From NCBI RefSeq assembly GCF_013004065.1, contig NZ_CP053084.1, positions 806,001 through 870,000 on the forward strand: DNA of 64,000 bases, in the 5' to 3' direction. Within the stretch, counting starts at the first letter, position 1. Each line of letters opens with the position of its first letter. Positions 9,537-18,786 of the stretch are shown here, in pieces. This DNA is from Limnobacter sp. SAORIC-580. GTDB taxonomy: Bacteria > Pseudomonadota > Gammaproteobacteria > Burkholderiales > Burkholderiaceae_B. The translations under genes were made by a program, and so were the position numbers. The notes beneath the pieces are model-generated. The model was not told the origin of the DNA and did not search any database. It saw only the letters and a program-made list of their open reading frames with translations.

Positions 9537-10841
9537 ATGAAACTGAGAACCCTCGCAATTTCCATCGCCGCAGTGGGCACCTTGGGTACAGCCCAGGCAG
9601 CCACCGAGGCTGATTTGCAAAATTCATTCAATCCGTACAAAAGTGGTGTGCCTTCTGTGCCTGGTTTGCAACCCGGCACAGTGGTAAACAAATCGAATGT
9701 GGAGCAGTTTAAAGAGGCGCTCGACCCTGGCATGTACATGACCGTGAAGAATGGTTGGTACGACATCAAGGTTGGAAAAACAACTAGCTTTGATGTGGAC
9801 AAATTTTATGTGGAAGCTAGCCGCAAGAATATGGGCAAAACGAAGTTAGGTCCCAAGAATGGTGATTTGACAGGTTTTACTGGGGGTCGTCCATTTCTTG
9901 AAGAGCCAGATTCTAAGGATGCACGTGCGGGCGAGAAGCTTGCCTGGAATTACAAGTACGGCATCAACTGGGGCGATGGCGCCGCCATTTATCCTTTCTA
10001 CTGGAAGTTCCGTAACCTGCAAACAGCGCAGCTTGAGCGCACCATCAAGTACAACTTTCACTTTCTGAATTTCAAGCATCGTGTTCAACACTCGCCGACA
10101 CCTGAGGTGACACCGAATCCTTCAGACTTTTTCCGTGCAATTTATGTGAAAGTGCTTGAGCCTCAGGATTTGAAAGACACCCAGTTGTTGATTCAACGTT
10201 ATGACGATGATCAGAAGCTGGACGAAGCTAACTTGTACCTGGGTTTTCAGCGCCGAGTTCGTCGCCTGGCCACTGGGCAAACCACAGATTCATTTCTGGG
10301 TTCTGACCTGATGATTGAGGACTTTGAGGGTTACAACGGTCGGGTTTCTGACATGAACTGGAGTTTCAAGGGCACAAAGAACATTCTGATGCCGTTTTAC
10401 AATCACACCGAGATGAAGTTGACAGACGAGTTCAAGGAAGCCGATGGCTTCAAGTTCATCAACTTCACTGGGCAAGGGCAGTGTTTCCCCGACATCACCT
10501 GGCAGTTGCGCAAGGTGTATGTGCTGGAAGCAAAGCCTGTGAATCCTTCGCACCCCATCGGCAAACGTGTGATGCATGTGGATGCGCAAACATTCGCTGT
10601 GTCCAGAACGTTGGTGTATGACCGCAAGAATGAGTTGTGGAAAAGCTGGACGATTGGCAAGAGCCATCCTGATTTCCACCATCCTATCAACAAGGGCACA
10701 GGTGTGGCGATTGACGACAGTTTCAGCATGGTTGACGTTCAAAGCCAGCACTGCACCACAGGCCAATTCAAGGGCCTGGTTGATCCCAAGTTGACCCCAC
10801 CAGAAATGATGCGCGTGCAGTTCATGCGCGGTGGCAATTGA
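9537..10841 (+). CDS. DUF1329 family periplasmic protein (LolB-like fold expected)
   Basis: The protein has 434 residues with a clear signal peptide (MKLRTLAISIAAVGTLGTAQA). The rest matches the usual length and style of DUF1329, a family I recall as related in fold to the LolA/LolB lipoprotein carriers. Recognisable parts include AWNYKYGINWGDGAAIYPFYWKF-type mid regions and the C-terminal YVLEAKP and GKRVMHVDAQ stretches. It is the last gene of the envelope cassette; a rho-independent terminator follows. A periplasmic shuttle role between the RND transporter and the DUF1302 barrel is inference. Confidence 0.8.
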   Translation: MKLRTLAISIAAVGTLGTAQAATEADLQNSFNPYKSGVPSVPGLQPGTVVNKSNVEQFKEALDPGMYMTVKNGWYDIKVGKTTSFDVDKFYVEASRKNMGKTKLGPKNGDLTGFTGGRPFLEEPDSKDARAGEKLAWNYKYGINWGDGAAIYPFYWKFRNLQTAQLERTIKYNFHFLNFKHRVQHSPTPEVTPNPSDFFRAIYVKVLEPQDLKDTQLLIQRYDDDQKLDEANLYLGFQRRVRRLATGQTTDSFLGSDLMIEDFEGYNGRVSDMNWSFKGTKNILMPFYNHTEMKLTDEFKEADGFKFINFTGQGQCFPDITWQLRKVYVLEAKPVNPSHPIGKRVMHVDAQTFAVSRTLVYDRKNELWKSWTIGKSHPDFHHPINKGTGVAIDDSFSMVDVQSQHCTTGQFKGLVDPKLTPPEMMRVQFMRGGN

Positions 10842-10904
10842 TCTGTTCATCCGCTAGTGTCCGGTAGCGTCTCGCCGGAACTGATCCTCCTCCAGGAGGC
10901 TTTA

Positions 10905-10940
10905 AGGCAAATTTCTGGTTTTCAGGAATTTGCCTTTTTT
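10905..10940 (+). terminator. Rho-independent terminator after the DUF1329 gene
   Basis: A 13-bp stem (AGGCAAATTTCTG pairing with CAGGAATTTGCCT, one G-U pair) with a four-base loop is followed by seven T residues on the plus strand. It ends the plus-strand operon and separates it from the convergent dmpR. Confidence 0.85.
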
Positions 10941-10942
10941 TA

Positions 10943-12607
10943 TCATTCCAGCGGAATGCCTTCTTTCTTCAAACGGTAAGCCAGTTGCGGGCGGGTAATG
11001 CCCAACACACGTGCAGCCTGCGACAGGTTACCCTTGGCCTGTTTCAATGCGGTTTGCATCAGACGGCGCTCCAAGGTGTCTAGCCCCACATTCTTGGTTA
11101 AAATTTCATTGCACAAGTCATCAATAGGGCGCGTTTCAACTGGCGCCAACTCGCCTTGCGCATTAAGCTGCGATTTTTCTTTGCAGGGCTCGATGCGGTC
11201 GTCAAACAAGTGGCAGGCCTCCACATACCCACCGTCGGGTGCCAGCACCACGGCGCGCTCAATCAGGTTTTCCAATTCGCGAATATTGCCGGGCCATTCA
11301 TAGCTCATCACCTCTTGCATGGCTTTGTCGGTCAGCCCTTGCAGCTTCTTGTTGTAGCTTGCGCAGTACTTGGTCATGAAGCGGTTGATCAGTGGCGAAA
11401 TGTCCGCTTGGCGTTCCCGCAGGGGGGGAATTTTGATGGGGAAGGTGTTGAGGCGGTAGTACAAATCAATACGGAATTTGTTTTCGCGTATGGCTTGTTG
11501 CAGCTCCACATTGGTGGCAGCGACAATTCGTACATTTACCTTTTGTACCCGTTCAGAGCCCAACCTTTCGAATTCACCAGTTTGTAGCACGCGCAGTAAT
11601 TTCACCTGGGTTGACAAGGGCAGGTCGCCTACTTCATCAAGAAACAGGGTGCCGTGGTCGGCACGTTCGAAGCGGCCTGCGCGCGGGGTGTGTGCACCCG
11701 TGTAAGCGCCTTTTTCCACACCAAACAACTCTGCTTCAATCAGTTCATGCGGAATGGCCGCGCAGTTTACGGCCAGAAATGGACCTTTGGCGCGCGGGCT
11801 GTTGTCGTGTAACCAGCGGGCAAACATTTCCTTGCCAACGCCGGTTTCGCCCAGCAGCAATACGGTGATGCTGCCCTGTGCTGCACGCTGCAGCAATTCG
11901 AATGCATTCATAAAGGCAGGAGATACGCCCACCAAATCGTCATTGCTGCGTCGGCGAACCAGGGCCGTATCCAGCTTCTCTGCACCCATGTGGTATTCAA
12001 TCAATTCTTCGGCAAAGGCCTGTGCCTTGAAATACTCCTCGTAGTCGGGGTCGTTCCAGGCTTCAGCACTTTGGCCGATGATCAGGCACTGTGAATCGCC
12101 CTGGCTCATGCATTCCATCTCTCGAAACAGCACCAGCTTGCCCATGAAGGCGCTGGTGTAACCCGACGCGTAACCAATCATGGTCCAGCAGGCAGGTTCA
12201 TCGCCTTGGCCATAGTCGGCCACATGCGCTTCGTCTTCCCACGAGTTCTTCCATACAAATTCACCGTAGAAGTGTTTGGTTGGCAGATTAATTTCCATGC
12301 TGAGCTTTTCAACCTGCACCATGCCCTCCAGCGTGTGCAATTGTGGTCCCAGCATGAAGGCTTCCTCGACAGAGCTTCCGGCGCGCCTGTGCTTCAGGGC
12401 CACCTGACCATCGCGGATACCCGAGGCAAAGCCGAGCCGAACCAGCAGGCCGCGCGCGCGTTTTAGGCCCAGGGTTTCAAACAATTCCTTGCGCAGCGCG
12501 CCCAGTGCGCGGGCATGCATCAATAGCATGCGTTGCTCGTCCAGCCAGATATGGCCGGATGGCAGATTGAATTTCAACAGGGATTGCAGGTCGGTCACAG
12601 TATTCAT
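10943..12607 (-). CDS. dmpR: Sigma-54-dependent phenol-responsive activator, DmpR/XylR family
   Basis: The protein has 554 residues in three parts. An N-terminal effector-sensing region including the V4R domain occupies about residues 1-190. A linker (EEYFKAQAFAEELIEYH) follows. The AAA+ domain has Walker A GETGVGKE at 253-260 and the sigma-54 contact loop GAYTGA at 300-305. The C-terminal Fis-type helix-turn-helix is LSQAARVLGITRPQLAYRLK. It is expected to bind phenols directly and drive the sigma-54 promoter upstream of dmpK. It lies downstream of dmpB on the same strand but behind a terminator, so it probably has its own promoter in 12608-12670. Confidence 0.93.
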   Translation of the reverse strand: MNTVTDLQSLLKFNLPSGHIWLDEQRMLLMHARALGALRKELFETLGLKRARGLLVRLGFASGIRDGQVALKHRRAGSSVEEAFMLGPQLHTLEGMVQVEKLSMEINLPTKHFYGEFVWKNSWEDEAHVADYGQGDEPACWTMIGYASGYTSAFMGKLVLFREMECMSQGDSQCLIIGQSAEAWNDPDYEEYFKAQAFAEELIEYHMGAEKLDTALVRRRSNDDLVGVSPAFMNAFELLQRAAQGSITVLLLGETGVGKEMFARWLHDNSPRAKGPFLAVNCAAIPHELIEAELFGVEKGAYTGAHTPRAGRFERADHGTLFLDEVGDLPLSTQVKLLRVLQTGEFERLGSERVQKVNVRIVAATNVELQQAIRENKFRIDLYYRLNTFPIKIPPLRERQADISPLINRFMTKYCASYNKKLQGLTDKAMQEVMSYEWPGNIRELENLIERAVVLAPDGGYVEACHLFDDRIEPCKEKSQLNAQGELAPVETRPIDDLCNEILTKNVGLDTLERRLMQTALKQAKGNLSQAARVLGITRPQLAYRLKKEGIPLE

Positions 12608-12671
12608 GTCTCCAATGTGCCTTTGGCTTTTTTCTTTTGATTATGCCTTGTTTTTCAGCCAAACAATGTAA

Positions 12672-12709
12672 AAAAGCCCAAGCGGGTTGACTACCCCGTT
12701 TGGGCTTTT
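12672..12709 (-). terminator. Terminator at the end of the dmpKLMNOPQB operon
   Basis: An inverted repeat (AAAAGCCCAAGCGGG with CCCCGTTTGGGCTTTT, loop about 7) lies between the dmpB stop and the dmpR start. A/T runs on both sides allow function on either strand. It should insulate dmpR from strong phenol-induced transcription. Confidence 0.85.
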
Positions 12710-12748
12710 CAAGGCCGCAAGAACGGCCCACCGAAAGCAGTCTGTTGC

Positions 12749-13684
12749 TTAGGTGAATACGCCCAAAAAGTTCTCGTTGAGCTTTCTGTCATGGTAGAAA
12801 ATCGCCCGGCCAAGATCGTCGCTTGTCCAGGTAATTATTGGCTTGTCCGGGTAGTGGATGTAACCTCCCGCAAACACCTCGTTGCGGTTGCCCGAGGGGT
12901 CGAAGAAGTAAATCGTCTCACCACGGGTAATACCATGGCGTGTGGGCCCAAGATCGAGTGACACTTTCTTTTTGGAAATGATGTCGGCTGCGCGAAGTAC
13001 CTCGCCCCAGTTGTCCAGAATAAACGAGGCATGGTGAAACGCCCCTTTCATGGGCTGTCGAATGAAGGCCACATCGTGCGGCTTGGTGGAACAACTCAAG
13101 AATACGCTGATGCGGAAGTCGTGGTTGTCCTCAGCCACTACTTGTTCAGTGATGTCGAAGCCTAGTACCTCTGTGAACAGTTTTACCACGCCATCCAGGT
13201 CATCGCCGTACAGCAGGCAATGGTCAAAGCGGGAGGGGCCCATGCCCTTCAGGTCATCTGGCCAGGGGTCAGGGTTCACCAGAGGCAGGCAGTTACCCAC
13301 TTTGTTTTTCTCGGCCAACAATTCCATCGTGTGGCCAGTGGTTGTGGTGAAGCGGAAGCGTTCACCAGTTTCCAGATGCTCGCCAGCAGGTATCCAGCAG
13401 CAGTCGGTGGCAAGGCCACTTTCTTCAACCTTTTTGGACAAATCTTTCAGAGTTTGAATGCTGTCCACGCGCCAGCCCATATAGTCCATACCGGCAGCGT
13501 CGGCCTCACGCAGCACCACACTGTGGTGATCGTGTTCATCCCATGCTTTCAGATACACGCGACCTTGCTTGTCGCGCCCGGTTTCCAGCAGGCCCAGCAC
13601 ATCGGTGTAGTGCTTCACGGCTGGTTCCAAATCCAGCACCCGAAGCGCCACGTGGCTTGGCCTTAATACGCCTGTCATTGCCAT
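12749..13684 (-). CDS. dmpB: Catechol 2,3-dioxygenase (extradiol, metapyrocatechase type)
   Basis: The protein has 311 residues in two vicinal-oxygen-chelate modules. Aligning by eye with XylE gives the iron ligands His155 (SRFDHCLL), His218 (GAFHHASF) and Glu269 (GNRNEVF), matching His153, His214 and Glu265. The Fe(II) enzyme opens catechol between C2 and C3 to yellow 2-hydroxymuconate semialdehyde. AAGGAG precedes the chosen ATG; a second ATG two codons later is possible. It is the last gene of the minus operon, directly behind the ferredoxin dmpQ, which in the xylT precedent reactivates this enzyme's iron. Confidence 0.95.
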
Positions 13685-13714
13685 GTTGATCTCCTTATCC
13701 CTATGGTTTTATAG

Positions 13715-14041
13715 CTATGTGTGCATGGGTTGCTTGGCGAAATGCTTTGCAATGCACTTTTCCATTTTTCCGATTGCCGACAGTTCAAGGTCGGTCAGCG
13801 GAAAACATCGGCAGGCCAGCACCACGCCCTGGGCTTGTTCTTCAGCTGTCACATGCTGTCGACTCATCTTCAGGGTACGGTATTCGCCCGATTCAATCCG
13901 GACACGGCACACGCCGCATCCGCCTCCACGGCACCCCACCGGGATGCCTTTGCGGTTCAGTTGCTCCATACCTTTCAGCAGGTTGTCTTCTGAGCTGCAG
14001 GTGTACTCTTCCTTGGTGTTCTGAATGGCCACGCGATGCAT
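13715..14041 (-). CDS. dmpQ: Chloroplast-type [2Fe-2S] ferredoxin, DmpQ/XylT family
   Basis: The product has 108 residues with cluster ligands Cys37, Cys42, Cys45 and Cys77 in the plant-type C-x4-C-x2-C...C pattern (GCRGGGCGVC, LACRC). Proteins of this family re-reduce the iron of catechol 2,3-dioxygenase after oxidative inactivation, in line with its place just before dmpB. The ligand positions coincide with those in the N-terminal domain of DmpP next door, suggesting common origin (inference). The 30-nt gap to dmpB supports one operon. Confidence 0.9.
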   Translation of the reverse strand: MHRVAIQNTKEEYTCSSEDNLLKGMEQLNRKGIPVGCRGGGCGVCRVRIESGEYRTLKMSRQHVTAEEQAQGVVLACRCFPLTDLELSAIGKMEKCIAKHFAKQPMHT

Positions 14042-14055
14042 CTGTGTGGCTCTCC

Positions 14056-15114
14056 TTACACGTGTTTGAACAGTGGGCTTTTCTTTGCCAATCCCTCTGC
14101 ATCGGCCGAGGTCAGGAACCGCTCGGTGTAAATGTCCCGTTCAAATAATTGACCTTGCATAAGCGTGGAGATACACGCTTCAATCATGGGTGGTGGTCCA
14201 CACATGTAAGCCTTGTGGCCCCGAAAATCATTGTTAAAGTGTGCCTTCAATGCCTCGTGCACAAAACCTTTTGCACCTGTCCAACTCGCGCTCACGTCTG
14301 CATCCGAGAGGGCAGGAATGTAGGTGAAGTTGGCGTGTTTGGCTGCAAGCTCCGTGAAGTAGTTGTGGTAGTACAACTCGGCTTCATTACGTGCCCCTTG
14401 CACTAAGGTCATGGGCAATGTGCAACCCTCATTGAACAATTCTTCAATCATGGCTTTCGGGCTGGAAAGGCCAGAACCACCTGCCAGAAAAATCATGGGT
14501 AGATTGGCCGATTTGCGGGTGAAAAACCGACCCAGCGGGGCGGTGAATTCCAGTGTGTCGCCTATCTTTAGTTCGTCATGCAGCCAGGTGGTAGCCGCGC
14601 CGCCTGGTACTTTTCTAATATGCAATTCAACCAGGTTTGTGCCTGGGGCATTGCCGATTGAAAACGCACGTTCGCCTTGCACGCCTGGTACTTTCAGCAT
14701 GACGTACTGCCCGGCTTGAAAGTGCACTGGCTCATCAACTTCAAGCCAGATACCGCGAATGGTGGGTGTGAGCATGTCGGCTTTGACCACACGCCCGGCG
14801 AAGTCTTGCAGACCAATGAATTGGGCATCGGGATCTTCGTCCACCTCAGCTTCAATCACGGTGTCGCATTCAACGGTTGCGCAGCACGCCAGAATTTTTC
14901 GTTCATCGCGTTCAAAGTCCATCAGCGCAAACGGTGAGGCTTCACCATGTTCGAATTCACCTTCCACCACTTGTACCTTGCAAGTGGCGCACAGGCCATG
15001 ACCACAGGCGTGGGGTAGCCAAACACCTGCACGAAGGCAGGCGTCCAGCACGGTTTGCCCTTCCTCGATGTCGATTGTTTGACCAATCGGCTCGATGGTG
15101 AGTTGATAGCTCAT
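14056..15114 (-). CDS. dmpP: Phenol hydroxylase reductase component (P5)
   Basis: The 352-residue protein has an N-terminal plant-type [2Fe-2S] domain (Cys37, Cys42, Cys45, Cys77) followed by an FAD domain (motif RAFSIGNAP) and an NAD-binding domain (LAGGSGLSSPKAM, then YMCGPPPMIEA). It passes electrons from NADH to the di-iron hydroxylase DmpLNO. Order between dmpO and dmpQ is canonical. Gaps of 14-19 nt to both neighbours indicate one transcript. Confidence 0.95.
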   Translation of the reverse strand: MSYQLTIEPIGQTIDIEEGQTVLDACLRAGVWLPHACGHGLCATCKVQVVEGEFEHGEASPFALMDFERDERKILACCATVECDTVIEAEVDEDPDAQFIGLQDFAGRVVKADMLTPTIRGIWLEVDEPVHFQAGQYVMLKVPGVQGERAFSIGNAPGTNLVELHIRKVPGGAATTWLHDELKIGDTLEFTAPLGRFFTRKSANLPMIFLAGGSGLSSPKAMIEELFNEGCTLPMTLVQGARNEAELYYHNYFTELAAKHANFTYIPALSDADVSASWTGAKGFVHEALKAHFNNDFRGHKAYMCGPPPMIEACISTLMQGQLFERDIYTERFLTSADAEGLAKKSPLFKHV

Positions 15115-15133
15115 TGCGGGTTCCCCTTTGCGC

Positions 15134-15496
15134 TTACGCGCCCGAACCAGACAGGCCTGTCAAGCCGGGGGTGGAGAAGCGCAACACCGACTTGTGCGTC
15201 AAACCGTTTTCATCCAGCGATTTGCCCAAGTCGGGGGTGAAGTTTTCACGCCCGTGTTTCCACTGAACGGTACTCCAATCAATTTTTGCAAAGTCGGGGT
15301 GACTTCCGTATAGCGAAGGCAGTACCTCATTCACCAATGCCCCGAAGGGCATGGCGGGTGGCAGTGGCAAGGCCATGGGTGCGCAAAACATCAGGTGGTG
15401 TTCCCAGTTCACGAACAACAAGCGGTTGCCGTGAAAGTTCTCTTCAAGATCGCGTACCACGCCGGTGTAGCCCGGCTGCAATGAAACGAGTGCCAT
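15134..15496 (-). CDS. dmpO: Phenol hydroxylase subunit P4
   Basis: This 120-residue protein is the small subunit of the oligomeric (DmpLNO) phenol hydroxylase. The N-terminal MALVSLQPGYTGVVRDLEE and the WEHHLMFCAPMALPLPPAMPF region are typical of the P4/DmpO family. It has no redox centre of its own and contributes to hydroxylase assembly. It lies 22 nt after dmpN, with AAGGAGGA ahead of its ATG, giving a strong ribosome site. Confidence 0.92.
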   Translation of the reverse strand: MALVSLQPGYTGVVRDLEENFHGNRLLFVNWEHHLMFCAPMALPLPPAMPFGALVNEVLPSLYGSHPDFAKIDWSTVQWKHGRENFTPDLGKSLDENGLTHKSVLRFSTPGLTGLSGSGA

Positions 15497-15518
15497 GTTG
15501 TTCTCCTCCTTGTTGTTG

Positions 15519-17060
15519 TCAGGCCGCCGGTGCGTCTTTGTGGTCGCGCCCTGTCCATTGCTCCCAGTTCATCTGGTCCTGACTGCCCATGTACTCGCCG
15601 TTGTCCTGGCCGGGCACCAGGTTGTAGTACTTCAGTACATTGTCCAGTCCTTCGCCGCCGCAGTTACCCTGGAAAATCTGGTGCACCGGCAGCCAGCTTT
15701 GAACGTACTTCTCGGGCTCGTTCTCGAAAATGTCTTTACAGCCATCCGAGCAGAAGTGGTACTTCATACCGTGGTAGGTTGTTTCCCGCAGGCAGGTGGT
15801 TGTGGGGTCATCGGGTTCCGTGAAAATTGTCGGCACCTGGCACAACTGGCACAGCATCGGCAGGCCAGGGTTACTCCAGCGCTTACCTTCTTTCTGAAGG
15901 GCATCCCAGTGCTCAAAACGTGGACGATAGTGCTTGTCGAAAGTGTCGGGGTACTTCTCGCTCAACCACTTCAGTTCGCTTTCTTCGGGTACCCAAGTGT
16001 GAAATGCAGCGGCATGGCTGAAGTTGTAGAAAGTAGCCCACACTTCATGGCTCAAACGGCTTTTCTCTTTGCTGGCTACTTCGTGGTACTTGGGCATACG
16101 AATACCGTAGCGGCTCAAGTCTTCGAACAGTGCGCCACCGTTTTTCTCGAAATAGGTTTCCCATGCTTCCTGCCAGCTCATCACGCGTTTGGGCAGCATG
16201 TAGTCCATCATCATCGAAACCAAGGCCAGCAAGCGGTAACCGCGCCAGAACCACTTGTCGATCCACTTTTGAACGATGTCTTTGTTGCCTGGGTCTTGTT
16301 CCAACATGAACTTGACCACCTCAAGACCAAGTGTCATGTGGCGGGATTCATCTGATTGGGCGGAAAAGCCGAAAGTAACCGTGGCCATGTCGCCGTTGTA
16401 GGCAGCACCGCTCATGAATGGCATAAACAACAGGTTGGTCAATACATACTCAAAAGAAAACGAGATGGCTGTAATGAACTCAAACGGGCCTGCGGATTGT
16501 GCGTCTTCAAAATAGCTTTTGGGCACGCTGAGATACCAGACACGATCGTGCATGTGGCGGAAGTCGTGCAAACCATTGAAGAACTTGTTGTAGTGGCTGA
16601 TGGTGTGCACTTGGGTTTGCGCGTGGCGCAATTCATCAATGGCCTGCATCTGCGATGCGATTCGTGCACTAACGCCACGGAAAGAACGACCCACGTGGGC
16701 ATAGCCACGGTGCGCTGCATATTCCAGTGGTGATACACCCGTAAGGAATAACTTCAATGTGTTGATGTAGCGAGCATCCGTTACATTGAACTGACCATTG
16801 TTCTGAGCAAACGCGTCAATAATGGCGTACAGTTTTTTCTCTTTTTCGCCCTGGAATTTCCAGTAGGCGTCCATGGTCAAGCGGAACGGATCTTCCCACT
16901 TGTCCCAGTCATGGATTTTGATGCCTTCGAACTGGTCGTAAGGGAATACATCGTCCATGGCCTGGTAGGTGGTGTCCCAGCCAAGTCCGCGGGTCATCAT
17001 GCCGTATTTCTCTTTCAGGCCCAGTTTTTTGTTGCCTGTGTTCTTGGGTACTGCGCTCAT
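15519..17060 (-). CDS. dmpN: Phenol hydroxylase large (di-iron) subunit P3
   Basis: The protein has 513 residues. All six expected carboxylate-bridged di-iron ligands are readable: Glu113, Glu143 and His146 (IDELRHAQ), Glu204, Glu238 and His241 (SDESRHM). The spacing parallels the soluble methane monooxygenase alpha subunit. It hydroxylates phenol to catechol in the cytoplasm. A C-terminal zinc-type segment with CQLCQVP and FCSDGCKDIF is present, as in other phenol hydroxylases. It sits between dmpM and dmpO. Confidence 0.96.
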   Translation of the reverse strand: MSAVPKNTGNKKLGLKEKYGMMTRGLGWDTTYQAMDDVFPYDQFEGIKIHDWDKWEDPFRLTMDAYWKFQGEKEKKLYAIIDAFAQNNGQFNVTDARYINTLKLFLTGVSPLEYAAHRGYAHVGRSFRGVSARIASQMQAIDELRHAQTQVHTISHYNKFFNGLHDFRHMHDRVWYLSVPKSYFEDAQSAGPFEFITAISFSFEYVLTNLLFMPFMSGAAYNGDMATVTFGFSAQSDESRHMTLGLEVVKFMLEQDPGNKDIVQKWIDKWFWRGYRLLALVSMMMDYMLPKRVMSWQEAWETYFEKNGGALFEDLSRYGIRMPKYHEVASKEKSRLSHEVWATFYNFSHAAAFHTWVPEESELKWLSEKYPDTFDKHYRPRFEHWDALQKEGKRWSNPGLPMLCQLCQVPTIFTEPDDPTTTCLRETTYHGMKYHFCSDGCKDIFENEPEKYVQSWLPVHQIFQGNCGGEGLDNVLKYYNLVPGQDNGEYMGSQDQMNWEQWTGRDHKDAPAA

Positions 17061-17105
17061 GTCTCTACTCCTTCAAATTGAAAGTTCTCTGTGGCTAAGT
17101 TGCGT

Positions 17106-17408
17106 TTAAGCGGCCTGACCCCAGTAAAGTTCAAATTCATCCTCGGTTTCATTGATGCTGCCGGACAGGGAAATCAGGTTCAGGTGAATTTCCTGAAGAT
17201 CCCAGTCACGCCCCATCAGGTCGGACACGCTTTGGCGCTTGACCACCAAACGGCCAGGCGACTCGATCTTGACCATCGCCGGGAACTCCTCAACCGTGGC
17301 TTGCGGGTTGTCTTCCCGAATGGCGGCCACGATATTGCGCGTGTCGTCGTTGGTGACAAATGCAATGAACACCGGCGTTTTCGTGCGTTCTGGGATTGGC
17401 GTGTTCAT
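17106..17408 (-). CDS. dmpM: Phenol hydroxylase regulatory (coupling) protein P2
   Basis: The product has 100 residues and no cofactor motif. It belongs to the MmoB/DmpM family of effector proteins, which bind the hydroxylase and tune substrate access and coupling. The segment VFIAFVTNDDTRNIVAAIRE is typical. Its ATG overlaps the dmpL stop (ATGA), so the two are translationally coupled, as expected for proteins working in the same complex. Confidence 0.93.
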   Translation of the reverse strand: MNTPIPERTKTPVFIAFVTNDDTRNIVAAIREDNPQATVEEFPAMVKIESPGRLVVKRQSVSDLMGRDWDLQEIHLNLISLSGSINETEDEFELYWGQAA

Positions 17409-18418
17409 GCTGGAGCTCCAGGTGTTTTCAAACCGATCTTCTTGGCGCGCACCAGTAGGTCTTCCTTGATCTGCATGAAAATGCTGGCGGCTTCTTCTGC
17501 AAACAATGCGGTCATCAAAGGCTGCAATGCGCGTGTGGTTTCAGTCATCCAGATGTCGAACCAGCGGCTCAGTATTTCCTTGTTCTCTGGTGATTCATCC
17601 ACTGCGGTTTTGATGGTGGAGTCCACCCAACGCTGGGTCTCTGCAAACCATTCCTGCATGAAGTTGGTACACATGGAGAATGTTTGCCCAGCCATCGGAT
17701 TCAGGCGTGTTTCCAGGTGCTTGTAGAACATGGGGTACACCAGTCCGTCCATCACAAAATTCTGGGCTAAAAACACTTCAAACCAGTCTTTCGTTACAAA
17801 CAGGTTTTCCATGCTGCGGCGAAGTTCTTGCCATTCGTGGGTGTGCAGCCAGTGTTGCTTGCCAACTTCCAGCGAGTCGCCCGTGTTGCCATCCAGCAGC
17901 AAACCAAGGCGGCTGACGTATTGCGCCAGGCCCAAACGGTCCATGGTGTTGTACATGGTGGCCTGTGTAATTGCCGCACCGTACCCAAAGCTGGTGCAGA
18001 AGCAGTTGTTCATGTTCGCGCCCCACTCGTAGTGGCGTAGTGGTAGCACTGCGAAAATCAAATGCTCTTTTTCTTTCTCGGACAGGTTAAAAAACACACC
18101 ACGCTTTTCTGCAAACTCAAACTGCTTTTCGGCCGCATCCTGTTGCTTCGCACGGTTCATGGTGTATACGCCGTAGTAATACTGGCGTGGATCTTTAAAG
18201 CTGTACCAATCAGCCATTTTGATGGCTGTGCGGGCAGTGTCGTACAGGTCGTACTGTGGGTCCCAAATGGGGCGGTAGTGGAAGTTGGTGTCCGACTGCA
18301 TGTCGAACGTGGCTTCCTGATACCGTGATGCAGGTTTGTCTGCACCCAGCCTACGGGCCACATGTGAGAACGTGTTGCGCAGTTGTTTGATGTTCGACGT
18401 TTTGATGTCGACTTGCAT
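17405..18418 (-). CDS. dmpL: Phenol hydroxylase beta-type subunit P1
   Basis: The 337-residue protein is the structural partner of DmpN in the hydroxylase heterohexamer. It is a ferritin-like helical protein related to the di-iron subunits but without a full set of iron ligands, as usual for this subunit. Family features include the N-terminal NTFSHVARRLGADKPASRYQ stretch and the central EWGANMNNCFCTSFGYG region. It ends in a 4-nt overlap with dmpM and starts 35 nt after dmpK. Confidence 0.93.
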   Translation of the reverse strand: MQVDIKTSNIKQLRNTFSHVARRLGADKPASRYQEATFDMQSDTNFHYRPIWDPQYDLYDTARTAIKMADWYSFKDPRQYYYGVYTMNRAKQQDAAEKQFEFAEKRGVFFNLSEKEKEHLIFAVLPLRHYEWGANMNNCFCTSFGYGAAITQATMYNTMDRLGLAQYVSRLGLLLDGNTGDSLEVGKQHWLHTHEWQELRRSMENLFVTKDWFEVFLAQNFVMDGLVYPMFYKHLETRLNPMAGQTFSMCTNFMQEWFAETQRWVDSTIKTAVDESPENKEILSRWFDIWMTETTRALQPLMTALFAEEAASIFMQIKEDLLVRAKKIGLKTPGAPA

Positions 18419-18453
18419 GATGTCTTCTCCTTTCCTCGATTTATTTGGTTTTT

Positions 18454-18750
18454 TTATTCGCTAACGCCGGCTTTTCCGAATTGCCATTTCAGCCTTTCGT
18501 AATCCAGCCAGGCGCATTGCTCGGCGGTTAGTTCCACCGCGCGGTGTTGCCTGCAGAACTCACGGAACTGCTCAAACTGCATCACCAGTTCCACACATAA
18601 CTCGGGGTCGCCGATGGAAAATTCAAATTCGACGAAGCGGTTGTTCAAGGTGCCCGTCACTCGCACATAGCGCGGAATGGAGGCCTCCAGAATTCCGTTC
18701 ATCTCCGGTGGCGGGGTGTCGCTTTTGGATGTTTTGACTTCTTTGATCAT
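18454..18750 (-). CDS. dmpK: Phenol hydroxylase assembly protein P0
   Basis: The product has 98 residues and starts the phenol hydroxylase operon. DmpK-type proteins bind the hydroxylase and help iron insertion or assembly, but are not needed in turnover. The typical FVEFEFSIGDPELCVELVMQ core and a C-terminal WLDYERLKWQFG helix are present. Its ATG lies about 25 nt after the predicted transcription start of the sigma-54 promoter; AGAGGG is the ribosome site. Confidence 0.9.
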   Translation of the reverse strand: MIKEVKTSKSDTPPPEMNGILEASIPRYVRVTGTLNNRFVEFEFSIGDPELCVELVMQFEQFREFCRQHRAVELTAEQCAWLDYERLKWQFGKAGVSE

Positions 18751-18786
18751 TTGGAACCCTCTTGCTTGATTTCCCTGTACTAGGGG

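Noticed and set aside
10888..10901. Small CCTCC/GGAGG hairpin before the DUF1329 terminator
   Set aside because: It has only five base pairs and no T run; the following stem is the real terminator.
15495..16355. A 286-codon plus-strand open frame opposite dmpN
   Set aside because: It is fully antisense to a conserved di-iron subunit, has a composition typical of a shadow frame, and no family features.
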